Source of the DNA: Gordionus sp. m RMFG-2023
Taxonomy: Eukaryota > Nematomorpha > Gordioida > Chordodea > Parachordodidae
DNA length: 64,000 bases
Assembly: GCF_954871325.1 (NCBI RefSeq)
Contig: NC_088775.1
Coordinates: 85,909,561 to 85,973,560, forward strand
Reading direction: 5' to 3'
In this document: piece by piece, positions 45,980 through 58,361 of the stretch
Position numbering within the stretch: position 1 is the first letter of the stretch
Layout of the letters: each line of letters begins with the position of its first letter
The notes under the pieces: generated by a model
What the model was told of the DNA's origin: nothing
Database searches by the model: none
What the model saw: only the letters and a program-made list of their open reading frames with translations
Made by a program: the position numbers and the translations under genes

Positions 45980-46066
45980 AAAATTTATGGAGAAAAATTC
46001 GACATTATATCTACCCCCCCCCACCCCCCCTCCATCCAAAGCAAAATCCTGGCTACGCCTATATAC
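45980..46066 (-). mobile_element. Terminal fragment of the 55776-type hAT family
   Basis: Read on the minus strand it gives GGCGTAGCCAGGATTTTG followed by a long G-rich tract, closely matching the left terminus at 55776 (GGCGTATCCAGGATTTTC). Only this end is present. Confidence 0.6.
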
Positions 46067-46084
46067 TTTGAGTCTCACAAAGGG

Positions 46085-46365
46085 GTAGATTAAAATTTTT
46101 AAATATTAGGTCGGCGAGTTAATGGGTATTATTTTTAAAATAAGGGACGAATGGATATTACATATTTTATAAGTAAAATTATATTAAAATAAATGAAGAG
46201 CTAAAACGAACCAATCAAATAACCTTAAAATTTTTAAATAATTTGGCGGGTGAACCTGGTAAATTATTTTTTTATAAAAAGCCATGGGTGTTAAAAGGGG
46301 GTTAACTTTTTATTAAAACAATAGGCGGGCGGGTTGGGATGAAACCCGTCCATCTCAAACACCAA
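46085..46365. repeat. G+C-rich fold-back patch
   Basis: GTCGGCGAGTT, GGCGGGTGAACC and GGCGGGCGGGTTGGG occur here around an A+T-rich middle. They resemble the subterminal parts of the 10927 element. Termini were not resolved. Confidence 0.3.
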
Positions 46366-46800
46366 ATATACGTCAAAGAAACTCTTACTCCAGTCATGGT
46401 CGAAGTTTAGTTAAGACAATGAATTCATTTTCCTTTAAGTATGTAAAATTGATTATAAGTTCATAATTGCAATCAGTTAGTAGTGTTTTATATTTAAATC
46501 GCCCTCCTATAAAATCGGATCTTTTAGCGGCGTTTTTTTATTCTCCTAAATTTTTGAGACCCTGCATCTTAGTTTTAAATAATCATCAACTCCTAAGATA
46601 TACAGATATTTTTTTGTTCTTAGATATTTTTCATTTTTTACTTCTATATATCCTTTGAGTTACCTTGATTTCATTAGAGCGAAATTGCCAGGGAATACAA
46701 AAATACAGTGTAAATAGTCGCGAATCGTACTAAATATAAATGGGGTAGGGGAGTTATGATGATTATTTTTTAATATTTAAATTAATCCTTTTAATTAAAG
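46366..46800. other. Intron 3-prime portion, nothing recognised
   Basis: The frame at 46467-46658 is hydrophobic noise. Confidence 0.4.
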
Positions 46801-47168
46801 ATATCAAGGAAGAGATCATACCCATGAAACAGATCATAATTCAAAGAATCGACGATCTCGAAAAGTCGCAAAGACTGCTACCTTTAAAACGAGTCGGTTC
46901 CGACGGGGTAGCGAAAAAAAGGAGTTCATCCACCACATATTTGATGGAACAAAAAGCTAAAAAAGATGGCGTGATTTCTAACAAAAGACGATCGTCCATG
47001 AAAACAGATCCGCACGAAGATATCCTGTTGGTTCCGGCAAAATCCGAAAGAATTTTATCTCGCATTAAATTAGCCCATCAAATTGAGAGCAAAGATACCG
47101 GCTTTAAAGAAGACGTTAATTGGGATCATATCATGAAAGAGATAACCGTTAACAAGCTAAAAAGATTG
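46801..47168 (+). CDS. Second exon of the coiled-coil gene
   Basis: The frame is open from AAAG (46797-46800) through ATG at 46824. From the exon edge it reads DIKEEIIPMKQIIIQRIDDL, continuing the heptads of the previous exon. It then reads through a basic Ser-rich segment (KKRSSS, NKRRSSMK) that could be a nuclear localisation signal, and ends with ILSRIKLAHQIESK and NWDHIMKEITVNKLKRL. A GT at 47169 lies exactly at a codon boundary. Beyond it the frame enters a run of G residues and stops at 47255, which looks noncoding. Together with the upstream exon it gives about 302 residues. No further exon or polyadenylation site could be assigned, so the gene is incomplete here. A nuclear coiled-coil protein is an inference; the family is unknown. 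Confidence 0.65.
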
Positions 47169-47344
47169 GTTATAAAATTTATAGTATATATTAGGGTGGA
47201 GGGGGGGGGGTGGCCGTGGGGCTCATGTAATGTTCAACCAGTGTCCGGTAAATAGTCTATTAATTATAAATTATTTTAGGTTATTATTTCTATTTATTTT
47301 ATTATTACTCCCTTATTTATAGATATATTTTTTAAATAACCTCA

Positions 47345-47520
47345 CTCTGCGGGTTACGGTAAGTGTGATTCGCTCAAACGATATGAATTTTTTTGCTATA
47401 CACTATTTACAAAAGCGAGCCAATAATATGTATAGATTTATAAATACTGAGAGAATCTATAAAATCGCTTAGCGAATAATATCGTGTAGCTTGAGCAAAT
47501 CGCGCTTACTATAAATAAGG
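47345..47520. repeat. Family E-like inverted repeat
   Basis: GGTAAGTGTGATTCGCTCAA at the left is the inverse of TTGAGCAAATCGCGCTTACT at the right. AAAGCGAGCC and GCTTAGCGAA lie between them. It has a longer loop than other family E copies. Confidence 0.6.
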
Positions 47521-48569
47521 CCTAAATTCCTAAACCATATGGCATGTGTTTTAGTGAAATCGTGCGGATGATAAAGTCTCTTTTATTTAAAAACCGAACT
47601 TAAAAATTGTAAAAAAAATTAGCATTATACTATTTGTAGGTAAATACTAGCCATCACCCAGCTTTCGTCCTTATCTAAATATATAATATCACAAACTAGC
47701 ACGTATCCTGTCTTGATCCGAATGAAAAAATTATATTCTTCTATTTAAACCGAATATAAATAATCTTCCGCGTAGAGTTATTTACCGACACTGGTTAGAT
47801 TCATGTACCACAGAGAGCCTAAAGGGATCGGAATTTTGGATTCGATCAGAATTTGGAAAAAAAAATGTTTCCTTTTTAAGTGAGGTCAGGAATTTTCTTG
47901 TTCATTTCACGCTCGGGTCCTTAATTTTATTTAGCAAATTATTTCTAAGGAAAATTGAAAATATGAGCTGTAAATGAATGTTGTTCCACTATATTATTTC
48001 CAAAACTGATTAATTGATATAATATAAATTAAAATGACCTCTAGCCCGATTTTTAAGCTTGAGCAGGATTTAAAATCACGTGATTTTTTTTATCGCTGCT
48101 AGTTAGTAAAATTTTATTTATATAGTTTTCGAAGGTTATTTTTTGAAATCTTTGATCAATTTTTTTCTAGGCAGTGAAATATCAAAAATATAATTAACAA
48201 AATTTCGTAACTTTTATGAAAAGAAGTGAAATAAAATGTTTTCATTTTAAGAATAAAATATCAAATTATAAGAAATCGGAAGTTATAGTAATCAAAATGG
48301 GAAGTATTTATAAAAATAATTTGACGGAAATTATAAATTTTTATTGGAAGATTCTATTTTGGGCATGTTTCCAAATTTTATAAAGTTACGAAAGTTTTGA
48401 GATTTTTTAAAGTATATTTAGGACATAGCATTAACAAATACATATCGTTGTTTGCCAAAGTAGAAGCAGGTTACTATCTAAAAACTTTCTTTTTTCTTCT
48501 CTTATTCTCATTCACTGTAATGAATTTCTCATCAATCCTTCATATTTTAGTTTGGATACCTCCAGAGGT
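47521..48569. other. Spacer
   Basis: A less A+T-rich patch at 47640-47830 has no usable reading frame. Nothing was recognised. Confidence 0.45.
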
Positions 48570-48832
48570 ACTATCATAGCCAAGCCCAGATTTTTTTTAA
48601 AAAATAATTTATCCCGGCCCAGGTTTTCATAAAATATATTATATTTATTTTCTATTTTTATAGCTAATGACGATTTAAAATATACCTTCCCAGCTCGACC
48701 TGGGTATTAAAAAATTATTTTTTTAGAACTCAGGTATTTTCAAATAAATTTTTTTAGGCACATCCCAGGAATATTTAAAAAAAGTTAAAATAAGGCCCCA
48801 GCCCCTGTATCTAGGCCTGCAGGTCTCTGATA
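48570..48832. repeat. hAT-type fold-back element fragment
   Basis: The right end is the complement of TCAGAGACCTGCAGGCC, similar to the right ends at 11317 and 41595. Inside, CCCGGCCCAGG faces CAGCTCGACCTGGG, and CCCAGGAATATTT follows. The left end near 48575 is unclear. Confidence 0.4.
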
Positions 48833-51418
48833 TATATTCTATTCTCCTTATTAGAGCATATCTACCCTATTTTTTCCCCACTTTGGTGTATGTATTCACA
48901 GCAAGTATTGTACCAATTAAAACCAACTTAAAAGTATTTTTTCTTATTTAAATTGGTTTTTACCTTACCCTGACATACATTTCACATAATAAAACTTTTG
49001 ATTATGGATTTTTATAATTAAAATCCTATTTTTATCGTAAATTATTTATGCATAAGTAATAAAATTTTTATTTGAGCATATATTGATAATTTATAAGACA
49101 AAATTTTTTTTTCACTGGTAGATATTCTAGATTCAAAAATATAAATTACCTGGTCAGGCTTATAAAAATAATTATTATCTCTTAATAGAACATAAATTTA
49201 ATTCAATAAAAATATATTAAATTTATTAATAAATCTTCTATGGTAGAATAAATATAATTAATTAATCAACAGTATTCAGATTTTTTTTAGTTCTAACTAC
49301 TTTATTTATAAATAGCATAATTTTAGGTTTATAAATCTCCATTTTTTTAAAAATGCTATAATAGAAGAAAGTTAAAAAACAATCAACAGATCCAAAGATG
49401 GGAGATCTGGGCCGATTTCAATATTTTCTAACAATAGTTTAATCATAAATTTCACAGGAAATAGATGTTATGTATTAAAAATCAACTCAAGGAAATTTTT
49501 TAATTGGATGAAATATGTTTAAAGTTAAGTAGGATTGAAGGTTAGAGAGATGGGTTTCAAAGATACAGTTAAGGTAAGATTATGATATATTAAAAATGGT
49601 TTTTAATTTCAATATATAACTTGTCAAATTGGACATGTCATGTGATTAAAAATAATTTTCTTGAGTTGCATAAGTGTTAAAATTGTTTGATTAATAACTA
49701 TTTTTCTGTAATTATTTTCTGACATATATTTCAAAATTATTGTTTTCTATTAAAAAATCTGAGTTTATAAAAAAAGAATGATTTTTAACTACTCTATTTG
49801 ACAGCTATATTATTAAGTGAATCACTGATAACTAAGCTCAAGCTAATGACTGATATTACCATTCTTTAATGATTAAAATTATGATTCAAAATTATAATTA
49901 TACTGACTTCATATGTGTACTAAGCATTCTTCCTGCATAATATTATATAATCTTGCCCTTTCTTTAATTTTTATATGAACCTAAAACTTTCTGGAAAGAG
50001 GCCCATTTTTTTTAAAAAAAATGTTGGGTTAAGAAGCAGTTCTATATCAGTTTATTAAATTTGGCAGTAAAAAAATATATAATGAATTAATTTTGCTAAG
50101 AATGTAAACAATTTGATTTGTAATATATATTTTATGAAATATTTCAGAGCATAAAACAAGATGTAACAAACAACACCAGTTCAAATTGATATTACTTTAT
50201 AATATTTTTTAAAATGATTGAATATATAATTATGTACAATGTATTTATTATGTGACTCTTTTTCAATAAATTATTCCTGCTTATTTAAGTTTCTTTCTCT
50301 TTCAATATATTTAGGAAAATCCTATATTAAATATAAATTAATAAATGTATACAATTACTACCTCTAAAGGTTTATAATAATTAAATACAATAGTGCTTCC
50401 TAAATAAGTAGCAGCCAGCGATAAGGAATAAAATGAAATAGTTTTCATGAAACCAATATTGTACATATTAATTTCTTCACAACGCTATTAAAATGCGAGA
50501 ATAATTTATTTAAAAAAAAAAATTTTGACTTTGGCCGTACGCTAACAGAAGCAGCTGATGGCCTGATTATTAAAACTTTATCCTTTATTTAATTTATTGA
50601 TTCCGTTTTTTTCTATTTATATGTAAAATATATGAAAATAATAAAAATCGATATTCTATTTAGGGAGAATTATAATTATATGAATATCATTGTGAATAAA
50701 GATTAATGAAAATGTTTACTTTTGATTAATCTTTAAATTTCAATTAAAATTAATTATTGCAACAGCATTTTGTGGAAAGCAAATAGAGATACAAAGAGAG
50801 GGGATGAAACATAAATGCCAAAAATGATACGAAAGTGCCCTTAAAAAGGTAATATAGGAGTATTTGCATATTTTGGTGTTTAGTTGTTGTTAGTTTCTCG
50901 CATTCATTAGTCAATAATAAAATAAACAATATAAGTTGTAAATGGACGAGAGGTCTTAATAAACTATCTTAAGGCATTGACTTGATCCCCTTAAAGATAA
51001 GAATTCAATCGATACGCTTTATTTTTATAATCTTTAATTGTTTTTTATATGACCTTTGTATTATATATGTTTTTTAATTATGAACTTAATAATCTACTGA
51101 TATAATAGTAATAATTTATTGTTAGACTGTATTATTTATATAATAATTTTATTTATTATAATAATTTTATTTAATATAATCAAATGTGCCTTATGTAATT
51201 TCAGCTCTAGAATATATGAAAGATTTACGATAAAATTTAATTTTATTTTAAATAAACACCTACTATAATTGTTTTATATTTAAAATATCACGTCAATCAT
51301 TTTGATACTTCTTAATTCGATATTTTATTTCTGAAAGCTTTTCAACTTGTGATCACACCTTTAAATCTTTGAAAAAAGTAATATTTTAAACCATGCAATA
51401 TATCTTATTAGTTTTTAG
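48833..51418. other. A+T-rich spacer upstream of RBX1
   Basis: 2.6 kb without a defensible gene. The promoter and any untranslated first exon of RBX1 should lie here, but I see no TATA or initiator arrangement that stands out from the A+T background. Confidence 0.5.
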
Positions 51419-51829
<411 letters not shown>

Positions 51830-53319
51830 TTTTTCTCTATGTATATATTTTTAATGTTATATATATATATTCTTTCATTAAAAATTATATTATTTTTATA
51901 AAGTTTCTTTTTAATGTAATATTTATTGGTTAAATGAAGAGTTTATGCATCTGTCGCAAAAGTCTTAAATTAGATCTGTATTCATATAAAAATAAATGAA
52001 ACATCTATTAAAACTTCTCTTAATTTACAAGATAAAAATATGATAATAGACTTCTGAAAGAAAAGACTAATACAGGGGTTGAGTATAAATTTTTAGGCAG
52101 GCCAGTCAATAAGTATTAATTAGTTACATTAAAGATTCTTTAATAAATGGTACCTTAATATCTAGCTATATGGCATGAATTATATAAAAAATTTGTATTA
52201 AAGAAGCAAAAGTTGTTTATTATTATTTAATCATTATTGACTAAATTCTAATATTGCATTTTTTAAAAATTTCAGGTAAATATTCATAAGACATCTAAAT
52301 TTATTTTGCAAAAATAAAAATTTATATATTTTAAGGGAAATGGTACCTATAGTTGAGATGCTAAAAAATAAACGGTATTGCATATATGAAACATTCATGC
52401 TTAATGGAAAGATAGAAATGTTAATATGTAATTGATCATTATACATTAAGCATAAAATATGATAAATTTAGATTTAAAAAAAATTATAACCACATTGAAA
52501 TTTGAATCCACCCAGAATCCTTTTTTTTAAACTCAAATCTGATAAATATGAAAGCTGGTTCAAGCTTCTTTTTTTTAAAAATTTACTTTTGAAAAATAGC
52601 AATTTACAGGTATATTTAAAAAGTAACTAGTCATTTTATATAAAATAGAATAATTTTGCAAATTAAAATATTTAATCAATAAAAATGCAATTTAAATTAA
52701 TAAATAATTGCACCAAAAAATGTGGTTTTGTGATTTATTTGACTTTAACAAACTATTTTAAAAATGGTTTTCTAAAAGGTGTTAGTTTTTCTCTATAAAT
52801 AAGCTTCTCTGGCTTAAAAAAATGTAATATAGGATGCTTGAAGTAACTGAGATATTATATATAAATAGTAAGTAATTTTAAATTAGGGGAATGATATAAA
52901 GATAATGAATGGGATATATATAATTGACATAGAGAAAACAACTAAAAATTTAATTAGTTATTATTTGTTATATATTTTAAAAAGTATTGAGTTTAGTTAT
53001 TTTTTGTAAAAATGTAATTGGTTACCAGCAACTACTACACTTAGTTATATACCTATTAGTGATCAGCATGATCTGGGACGAACCTGTAGGTGTAGATTTT
53101 AAAAATATTAATTGGACTCGACCTGTATTATTTTTAGTTTGACTCAAATATTTTGCGGTCAATTGCATGGCATTGACCATATATTTTTATGGAGGAATAA
53201 TAAAAAATTTACATTATTCATAATTTAAAAAAAATCCTAGCTTGGGCCATGCTTATTCTTATTTTCCATCAATTTTTTTTTAAAAAAACATACATTTCAA
53301 TTGTTCAGTCAACCAATCA
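51830..53319. other. A+T-rich spacer
   Basis: It contains the RBX1 3-prime region and otherwise nothing recognised. A 70-codon minus-strand frame at 52234-52446 is noise. At 53060-53170 there is a weak patch with GACTCGACCTG and GACGAACCTG motifs that may be another transposon end. Confidence 0.5.
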
Positions 53320-53327
53320 CCCTTATG

Positions 53328-54048
53328 TAGGGATTCAAACCTAACCTGGAGAAGGAAACAAGTTTTTGAAAGTAAAATCTGAACCCCGTTTATAAAATTT
53401 TCAAAACCCCGAATCGAACTTGGGAATTTTATTTGAACCCGGGTCAACCGCATTCAGTGTAATTTAAAATCACATATTAATATATTTGTATAATTGAAAT
53501 ACATTAATTATTTAATTGAGATCTTATAATATTTTCAAATTTCCAATAAAGTGAAGTATTAATAAATTTCAAACAACTTAATTTATTTGCGCCAAATTTT
53601 TTAAATTTATTCTCAAAGATTTCTATTGGAGGGTTAATAAATTTTAAGCAATTTAATTCATTTACGTTATTTTTAATTTTTAACTCATTCTCAAAGATTA
53701 TTAATTAGAGGAAAATGAAAGTGAACAAGTCAATAAAAATTATTATATTAAATATTGTTAATTTAAAATATTAACAAAATCTTACTTAAAAATTGTTAAA
53801 CAAAGATCTAGGATTTTGTAAACTTTTGTATTTTTAACTATATTTTGCCTATAAATAAATTAAAAAATTAATTTTTTATAAATTCATGTCTAGTTTTTAA
53901 ATTATGAATTAAATTAGAATTTTTTTTTATCAATTTTTAAACCCGAAACCAAACTCGGGTTCAAAAATATCTCCATGAACCCAACCCACTTATTTAATTT
54001 TACCTTAACCCGAACCCGGGCAAAAACATTGCCGGGTTCGTATCCCTG
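53328..54048. mobile_element. hAT-type non-autonomous element, 721 bp
   Basis: The left end TAGGGATTCAAACC and the complement of the right end, CAGGGATACGAACCCGGC, match. CCCTTATG and CCCTTATA flank it (7 of 8 bases, 53320-53327 and 54049-54056). Subterminal AACCCGGG, GAACCC and CCCGAACCC motifs occur in inverted sense at the two sides. The A+T-rich core has two diverged tandem units of about 76 bp (53558-53711). No coding region. Confidence 0.85.
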
Positions 54049-54056
54049 CCCTTATA

Positions 54057-54613
54057 TACCTAATATATAGTATAATTATATTATATGCAAACAGTATTAC
54101 CATTTGGAGTATTCCTCATTATAATTAGCATAACTGTAATAGCAGGAATTTTGACAACACTGCACACTGATGAACAAGAATATTATTGGAGAAGCTTAGT
54201 ATGATTATAAAATAATAAATTATTATGAAAAGAGGAAAAAGTCTGAATTTATCACAGCTAATATATGGGTAATGGATAAAATTAACTAATCTGACTCGAT
54301 CTACTACAGACACATGTTATAAGAAATCGGTGAAGTGCGGAGGCAACGGATTATATTTTTTTAACTTTCTACAAGGTTGAGCAATCTTTTCACAAACCCC
54401 GGAAACTGAAATGATAGTTCTCATGACGATATTATTATATACTATCCTACCAAATCAAAATTACACCCAAAAAAATGGGAAATCATAAAAATTGGCAAAA
54501 ATAAGGAAGCCTCCCTACCCTACCCTTAGCAAAAATGCTTGAGCCGACAGTATTTCTAGAGAGGCCATTTATTAATTTATGGATAAAAATAATTATGGCT
54601 AAATTCCTAAGAA
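54057..54613. other. Spacer
   Basis: Nothing recognised. A 62-codon minus-strand frame is noise. Confidence 0.45.
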
Positions 54614-54800
54614 TTTAATCCTTCATGATTTAACAGCTGATTGACTTTTAAAATCTGTGAGATCGAATTTTCTTTATATTATAATTATAGTCAATAGTTA
54701 TTAGATTAATTATCATGGATAGAAATTAAAAATAAAATTTATATTAATAAAGAAAAATTAATTTCATAAAAGATTTAATCAGATCGAATCTCACTGAATC
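54614..54800. repeat. Family G MITE, diverged copy
   Basis: GATTTAACAGCTGATTGAC at the left and AGATTTAATCAGATCGAATC at the right correspond to the inner arms of 35780-35985. The outer arms (CATAGTGGGATCC in the other copy) are eroded. Confidence 0.5.
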
Positions 54801-55775
54801 CAGCTTTAGCAAAAATTTAAGAGTATTTTTTTTTGATCTTTGCTATATTTATTCCCGCGTGCAGATAGTGAAAGGGGAAACTTTCTGATTTCCGCATATG
54901 TATGGAGGAATCAGGAATGAGTACCAATTCATATTTTATCCCTTTTAATGGACCATTTTATAATATAAAATGTTATTCAAAAAAATGGGAGAAGACGAGA
55001 GATTCATTACGGTTCAATAAAAAATTATATTTTAAATATTGCTATAAAATAGCCCATCCTCGTAAATATGTTATATAAATATTTAATAATGAATAATTCA
55101 AAAAAAAATCGTTAAATAATATATAAAAATGGAGGCTGATTAATTACATTTAGAACGTATGTATATATAGTTTATTATATAAAAGTTTTATCATAAGGTT
55201 ATTCTTATTAGCTTATTAAAATAAAAAAAATCTTTTTAAATTATTTGGCCATCCCCATATTTGGCGATTCTCTATTTGTATATTATTTAAACAATTTTAA
55301 GTACCAACCAAATGAACCCATGGTGCTCGTTAAATAAAATGGAATCATCAAAAACATAATAACCGGATAGGATAGATCGCCATATTTTTTCCTTCCCGAT
55401 AAAGGCATTCTTATGTTATTTTCGCTCGAAATCCTTCTCTTAATACCTCCTGTCCTGAAAACCTTCCGCCACCATCTTAGGCGGGACTAAGGGAACGCAT
55501 TAATTATTTATAGCTAAATTTAAATCGATTCCTATTCAGCAGAAAAGATGATCATAAAAAATTTTAAGTAAATTATTTTATTTTACACTTTATCAGATTC
55601 AGAACGATATATTTTATATTTAAAAAAATTAATTAACATTTTTTAAAGTTAAATATTATTTTACGCGAAATGTCGCGTGTTTAAAAAGTAGGATGGGAAA
55701 AATTGATTTAAAGATACCCCTTAATTTTCCACAGAATCAACTTGAAATATAGTAAAATTTAACGATTATATATAT
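54801..55775. other. Spacer with an unassigned G+C-richer patch
   Basis: At 55400-55500 the minus strand reads AAGATGGTGGCGGAAGG with an open start of ten codons before a GTATTA donor-like site. This resembles the ATG context of some housekeeping genes, but no following exon was found. A CCGCC/GGCGG stem is also present there. Confidence 0.3.
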
Positions 55776-56217
55776 CAGTGGCGTATCCAGGATTTTCTTA
55801 TAGGGGGGAAAATTTTTTTAGGGGCTTCGCCCCCAAACCCCTTTTAACTGGCATTCGGCCAGCTTTCCCCCGGCCTTCGGTCGGGTCTTATTTAGCTATT
55901 CTATTAAATTATGAATAATTTAATAATTATTATATTTCTATTTTTAACTATTATTTACTAATTCGTGCTTATGGATAGGATATTACAAGCCTCTTTTTTA
56001 TTATTTCAAGTTAGGTATATTATATTTAATAAAGTTTTTTTAAATGTAAAGGTTTATTTATATGTAAAGTTGAAATAAAGTGTAATGTCATTTTTTTTAT
56101 AAAATTTGCTTTAAAAACTAGCCTCAGCTTAAATTCTCATACTATATAGGTAGAATATAATTTTTTTTATTGAAAATACTAATAGTAGTTTAAAATATTG
56201 ACTAGAAAATAATTAAA

Positions 56218-57100
56218 TTAACAAGTTTTTTTTAACTTCTTATCAAATACAAGATTTTTAATTATTTCGTTTGTCTTTGGAACCAAATCTCTGTGTATAT
56301 TTAACATTAACAGAGCTAACCCATTTAGCCGAGATTCAGTACTTCCTAAATATGTTTTCAACCTTCTCAAGTTGGAAAAAGTCCTTTCATTCGTACATGT
56401 TGTAATAGGCAAACATGCAAGAATATAAAACAACTTCGAAATATTAGGAAATTGAGCCAAGGTTTCTTTACACCGATTGAGCGCATCAATAGCATGCTCA
56501 GATAAAATAGCTAAACGTATAAATATTTATACCACAATTCGAATTCACTGATTAAATTTATTTCAGTATCAATCTCATAGGAATAAAATTTTTCTAAATA
56601 TTTAATTTTACCAATAGTGGCATTAGAAAATCAAGAAGGATCTTTGGGTAATAAAACTTGAAGATTGCTAAAGACTTGTTTTTTATCTAAAACCCGTACT
56701 TTTATTTGCTATAAAAAAGTATCTAAGAATGGGATGAAAATGGATATTTTAGAATATTCTTCAGTTGAGCCAATATTTATTTTCATCTCAAAAATGGCCT
56801 AGGTGCTAGACGAGGTTTAATTAGTATTATATCATAAAATTTAGCCTTCGATTCAACGTCTAGATAAATATTATGAAAATATTTATCTACATTTATTCTT
56901 ATTGTATCTACCTGTTCATGTATATTTTCCGCCAAATCAATAACTTGAACCAAATCTAAATTTGGTTTTTGTAAATTTCTACAAAGTAGTGAGCTAGAAA
57001 TAATTTATTGATGCTACTAGCAGCAATGATAAACTCTAATTGATCAATTGAATTCAATAATGATATCGCTGCTAACGACACATTACTTTTTTTCATGCTC
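56218..57100 (-). pseudogene. hAT transposase remnant, ZMYM1/P52rIPK-like group
   Basis: The C-terminal frame (56218-56500) reads LAQFPNISKLFYILACLPIT, then CTNERTFSNLRRLKTYL and GLALLMLNIHRD, the dimerisation region of the hAT group that includes the TTF-zinc-finger and P52rIPK-type proteins. In the same frame upstream is LSILSEHAIDALNRCKE. Beyond a stop (TAA, about 56530) a further stretch such as SYEIDTEINLISEFELWY is typical of this family. From there to about 57100 the similarity continues only in scattered pieces with several stops and shifts. The frame's only apparent start is TTG, which is not meaningful. It is a dead copy. Confidence 0.85.
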
Positions 57101-57232
57101 AGCCTTATTTATAAATTATCGTTTGATTTCAATCTCTTTGACTAAATATTTTTACATTTTATTAATATTTTTGAATAATATCTTGGAAAATTAATATTCA
57201 AATATTTGTAAAATTTTGATTTGTGTGGGTAG

Positions 57233-57256
57233 GGGGGGATCTGGGGGGTGGGGGTA
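57233..57256 (+). other. Potential G-quadruplex near the hAT right end
   Basis: Runs of 8, 6 and 5 G, preceded by GGG, lie just inside the right end of the hAT element. The homologous derivative at 42000 has the same feature, so the tract belongs to the element. Confidence 0.45.
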
Positions 57257-57499
57257 AAATTTTTATTAGCTTAAAATGATATTTATGAAAATAGTCAAAT
57301 TTGCGATGGGGGGGGGGATTTCCCCCTTTCCCACCCATTGGTTACGCGCCTGATATATATAGCAAACATTTGTTATAGAATGGGGTTTCTCTACATAATA
57401 AACAATAAATTTAATTTATCTTATTGTAAATATAAATTCTGATAATTTGCCCACGATTTAAATAGAGATAAATATATTGCATTATAATTAGATTATTTA

Positions 57500-57700
57500 T
57501 TAAATGTAAGCTTATAAAATATTAATTAATCCCAAAATAATTATAAGAGGGTAAAATATTAGCGCCATCTATTTTAATAATTTTATGTTGTATATTTTTA
57601 ATTTATATTTAAATTTGAATCTATGATAATTTTATAGATCAATTTAAATGGAATGTCTAGAAGTAGAAAAAATAGTTTTTAAGTTATAAAAACTAACAAA
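57500..57700 (+). repeat. Dispersed repeat pair, copy 1
   Basis: AAAATATTAGCGCCATCTAT at 57553 also occurs at 61680. Weaker matches extend on both sides (AGCTTATAAAATATTAATT; AATTTTATAGATCAATTTAA). The family was not identified. Confidence 0.6.
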
Positions 57701-58241
57701 AATTTTTTTTAAAAAATGTTTTTTAAAATTTTTATATTTTTATTATTACTAAAAGCGTTAAAAAAATTTAACAATTACTCAATATTTTGGTGCAAATATT
57801 TTCGTTTTTGCAATCGTTTTAATAGATTTTTAAAACATATAAATTTAAGAATGTATTGTAATCAAATCAAGTATTTAATTAAATTATATGTAAACTATTT
57901 ATTCCACAGCTGAGACAATCGTATGATTAAATGCTTATATTTCCCATGACAGATAAGCGTGAAAAATATATTTAAAAAACGCTATGTTTCTTTCTTAAGC
58001 CTCATTTATAGTAAGCAAGATATGTTCCAACGGTAAGGTATTGAACGCATCGTTAAACAAAACAAGCTAATTAATTGGTATAATTCATAAATAAGCAAAA
58101 CTATGAGAACGTTTTGATAAAATTTGAAAACCATAAGTTTGGCCGTATATATCAAAAATTATTATCGTTATGAAGAATCAGCTGTAATTCGATTCGTATT
58201 TTAGAATACGATTATTATTTATTTAGCGCTGTACGACTTGT
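57701..58241. other. A+T-rich spacer
   Basis: The frame at 57716-57913 is Phe/Lys/Leu-rich noise. Confidence 0.5.
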
Positions 58242-58361
58242 CTTACCCTTCATTTAAAGTTAGCGTAAATTCGCCGCGGTGTATGCAAAAATGAAGGTAA
58301 AATAATTATATCATATCTTGTATATTTCGCACCGAATTCGCGCTGTGAAGGCTGGGTTAGG
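58242..58361. repeat. Family E hairpin element
   Basis: CTTACCCTTCATTTAAAGTT then AGCGTAAATTCGCCGCGGTG at the left is mirrored by CGCACCGAATTCGCGCTGTG then AAGGCTGGGTTAGG at the right. Confidence 0.65.

Larger units (their letters stand above)
43318..46800 (+). other. Putative 3.48-kb intron filled with transposons
   Basis: It starts GTTAATAC and ends TTAATTAAAG. Removing it joins G (43317) to AT (46801) and makes a GAT codon in the frame of both exons; the coiled-coil pattern continues across the join. The donor is not a strong match to GTAAGT. The interval holds a family C MITE, a family A MITE entered by two other elements, and two further transposon fragments. Confidence 0.5.
55776..57352 (-). 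mobile_element. hAT transposon with exact 8-bp target duplication
   Basis: The left end CAGTGGCGTATCCAGGATTT and the complement of the right end, CAGGCGCGTAACCAATGGG, are matching terminal repeats. ATATATAT flanks both (55768-55775 and 57353-57360), although the TA repeat makes this less decisive than a complex sequence. A G+C-rich left subterminal zone (GGGGCTTCGCCCCC, TTCGGTCGGG) and G-rich right zone enclose a decayed transposase. Two partial relatives occur at 41753 and 45980. The 1,577-bp length is short for an autonomous copy. Confidence 0.9.

Noticed and set aside
46467-46658. Hydrophobic 63-codon frame before the second coiled-coil exon
   Set aside because: Leu/Phe-rich composition, no motif, and located in the presumed intron.
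53985-54050. GGTTCGTATCC resembling the T-arm of a tRNA
   Set aside because: No acceptor, D or anticodon stem could be placed around it, and it is the terminal repeat of a hAT-type element.
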